From JAKQHY01 sp034429475 (GTDB lineage: Bacteria > Chloroflexota > Anaerolineae > B4-G1 > SLSP01), in contig DAOUGD010000337.1 in NCBI GenBank assembly GCA_034429475.1, positions 1-19,275 on the forward strand: a stretch of 19,275 nt of DNA, in the 5' to 3' direction. The translations under genes were made by a program, and so were the position numbers. The notes beneath the pieces were generated by a model that did no database searches, was not told the DNA's origin, and saw nothing but the letters and a program-made list of their open reading frames with translations. Positions 17,882 to 19,275 of the stretch are shown in pieces; the stretch's first letter is position 1; each line of letters starts with the position of its first letter.

Positions 17882-19275
17882 TTGACAACTATACTTTCTG
17901 TCATTGAGCCTGCGACACTGCTTTACCAAACGACCGGCTCTACTGTAGCCATGATAGTGCTGCTTGTCGTGGCTATCGGTCTGGGGGTGGGCGGCTTTGT
18001 GTGCGTCAAGTTTCTTGACGGTACGATCAGAACGCCGGGTGAGATTGCCCAGATCACCCGACTTCCCGTGCTTGGCGTCATTGCCCCTATCGCGGGCGAG
18101 AGTTATGCGGAGAAACTCATTGTTCACCGGCAGCCCCTCTCCGCTCCGGCCGGAGCCTATCGTGCGTTGCGCACCAAAATTCATCTCTACTTTTTCGATC
18201 AACCGATGCGCACACTGCTGGTTACCAGTTCTGATCCCACCGAAGGGAAGAGCGTGACGCTGGCGAATCTGGCCATCGCCATGGCCGAGGCCGACTTGCG
18301 CGTCATCATGGTGGACACAGACCTCCGTCGTCCGGTACTCCACCAGGTCTTCAACGTCTCCAATACCGGGGGATTGAGTCATATCCTCCTGACCCCAGAA
18401 CTTGAGGTAAAATCTTACCTTCAGGATACCGGCGTGGCTAACCTGCGCCTCTTGCCCTGTGGCGACCCTTTGCCTGACCCCGCCGCATTGCTCGGCTCGA
18501 AACGAATGCAGCAGGTGATTGAGGCGCTGTTGGACGAAGCCGATCTGCTGCTCTTTGACGGCTCGCCAGCTTTGACCGCGCCCGATGCTGTCATCCTGGC
18601 AACGCAGATGAAGGAAGGCGGGGTGCTGTTGGTGACCAACCTCGGCGACACGCGCCGGGGGATGGTGAAGCGCACCGTTCAAGAACTCCGTCGGGTCAAT
18701 GCCCATCTTCTAGGCGTGATCGTCAACCGGCAGCCGCCACAACCGCGCGCGGGGCTATGGGGGGGAGCGCTTGCTGCCTGGCGAGGCCGCCGCCAGACCT
18801 CTCTGGTCGCGCTGGGCGAAGTGCCGACCACACCCGGCACGCGCCGTCAGGGCTTGATGCTGATAGCCGGGGCGATAGCGCTCCTGCTGGCGTTGGTAGG
18901 TGGATTGGTGTTGCTGAACCGCACCGACCGACCATCGCCGCCCGTGCTGCCCACCGCTACCGAGACCCCTTTGCCGCCGACCGCCACCACGACGGTCACA
19001 GCCACGCCAACGCTTCCGCCCACTCCAACCTTGCCGCCCGGTGGGACCTACTACACTGTCAAGGAAGGGGATACGCTGGCCGGCATCGCGTCATTGTATG
19101 ACATCACTGTTGACACCCTATACGGGTTCAATTCACTGGCGTCGGACGACCTTACCGCAGGTCAAGTGCTGATTATTCCGCCTGCCCCAACGCCCGCGCC
19201 TACCTCCACGCCTACCCCCACAACTCCCCCAACCTCCACCGCGACCCCTACCCCCACTGGAACACCCACGTTAAC
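17882..19275 (+). CDS. BY-kinase-like (Wzz tail/CpsD) membrane ATPase with LysM domain, 3' end outside window
   Basis: At least 464 residues, open at the right edge. The start SVIEPATLLYQ, a membrane helix (about 23-45) and LDGTIRTPGEIAQITRLPVLG copy the last part of Wzz/GumC polysaccharide co-polymerases. The BY-kinase-type P-loop domain has Walker A SSDPTEGKS (Lys123), Walker A' VIMVDTDLRRP (Asp145, Asp147) and Walker B LLLFDGSPAL (Asp226). Instead of the usual Tyr cluster, a second helix (325-345), a Pro/Thr linker and a LysM domain (about 390-433, YYTVKEGDTLAGIA to AGQVLIIP) follow, then more Thr/Pro linker. Topology would be N-terminus out, ATPase in, LysM out. It likely couples exopolysaccharide assembly to the cell wall. 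The TTG at 17882 is preferred because it retains the Wzz-like EPAT segment; the ATG at 17951 falls within the first helix. Confidence 0.8.
   Translation, partial: MTTILSVIEPATLLYQTTGSTVAMIVLLVVAIGLGVGGFVCVKFLDGTIRTPGEIAQITRLPVLGVIAPIAGESYAEKLIVHRQPLSAPAGAYRALRTKIHLYFFDQPMRTLLVTSSDPTEGKSVTLANLAIAMAEADLRVIMVDTDLRRPVLHQVFNVSNTGGLSHILLTPELEVKSYLQDTGVANLRLLPCGDPLPDPAALLGSKRMQQVIEALLDEADLLLFDGSPALTAPDAVILATQMKEGGVLLVTNLGDTRRGMVKRTVQELRRVNAHLLGVIVNRQPPQPRAGLWGGALAAWRGRRQTSLVALGEVPTTPGTRRQGLMLIAGAIALLLALVGGLVLLNRTDRPSPPVLPTATETPLPPTATTTVTATPTLPPTPTLPPGGTYYTVKEGDTLAGIASLYDITVDTLYGFNSLASDDLTAGQVLIIPPAPTPAPTSTPTPTTPPTSTATPTPTGTPTL

Noticed and set aside
17834..18706. 290-codon minus-strand ORF opposite the BY-kinase-like gene
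   Set aside because: The plus strand encodes the complete Walker A, A' and B motifs and membrane helix; the antisense frame has no recognisable domain.

Overview
The window looks like chromosomal DNA of a high-GC, free-living bacterium, most likely a Chloroflexota of the Anaerolineae/Caldilineae type. That placement is an inference. It rests on the style of the proteins: a giant SARP/BTAD-nSTAND-WD40 regulator, lipoproteins with Thr/Pro linkers, a secreted glycosidase ending in a YLPLVMR-like tail, a BY-kinase-like protein carrying a LysM domain, and many dispersed intergenic repeats. There is no rRNA or tRNA gene, no CRISPR array, and no recognisable transposase or phage gene.

Layout. Positions 1-182 hold the possible end of an upstream gene and a small 9-nt tandem repeat. 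A membrane methyltransferase of the isoprenylcysteine carboxyl methyltransferase type (183-848, +) meets end to end with a two-component pair on the minus strand: response regulator 2707-2018, then histidine kinase 2031-850. A 315-bp gene-free stretch filled with palindromes follows. Next comes a small His/Met-rich membrane protein (3445-3023, -), then a secreted GH44 endoglucanase/xyloglucanase (5822-3621, -). A 38-codon remnant of another secreted protein lies between GH44 and the next gene. That gene (10337-5967, -) encodes a 1456-residue regulator: a SARP-type DNA-binding domain, a BTAD domain, a STAND NTPase and 14 WD40 units. Divergent from it are two lipoprotein genes on the plus strand, an alpha/beta-hydrolase esterase (10706-11743) and an HExxH metalloprotease (11918-13975). 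A GH13 subfamily 18 phosphorylase (15466-13991, -) converges on the metalloprotease gene. After a 470-bp gap containing a duplicated 119-bp repeat come an ANL-superfamily adenylating enzyme (15937-17826, +) and a BY-kinase-like ATPase with a LysM domain (17882 to the window edge, +).

How it may work together. GH44, the esterase and the sucrose-type phosphorylase point to plant or microbial polysaccharide and oligosaccharide use. The STAND regulator sits between the two extracellular hydrolases. Upstream of each lipoprotein gene are short direct repeats on an 11-nt pitch, the spacing used by SARP and OmpR/PhoB-type winged-helix regulators. At the esterase promoter the second repeat ends 8 bp before a good -10 box, which is the classical SARP promoter layout. 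I propose that the SARP-STAND-WD40 protein controls these extracellular enzymes. This is an inference from sequence layout only, and the linked response regulator is a competing candidate.

The intergenic DNA is rich in repeats: two copies of a two-hairpin palindromic element, 9-nt-period repeats at several sites, a 7-nt tandem repeat just upstream of the STAND gene's Shine-Dalgarno sequence, and a 17-bp hairpin after GH44. Four genes appear to use GTG or TTG starts or starts different from the longest open frame. The Shine-Dalgarno position was used to choose them where possible.
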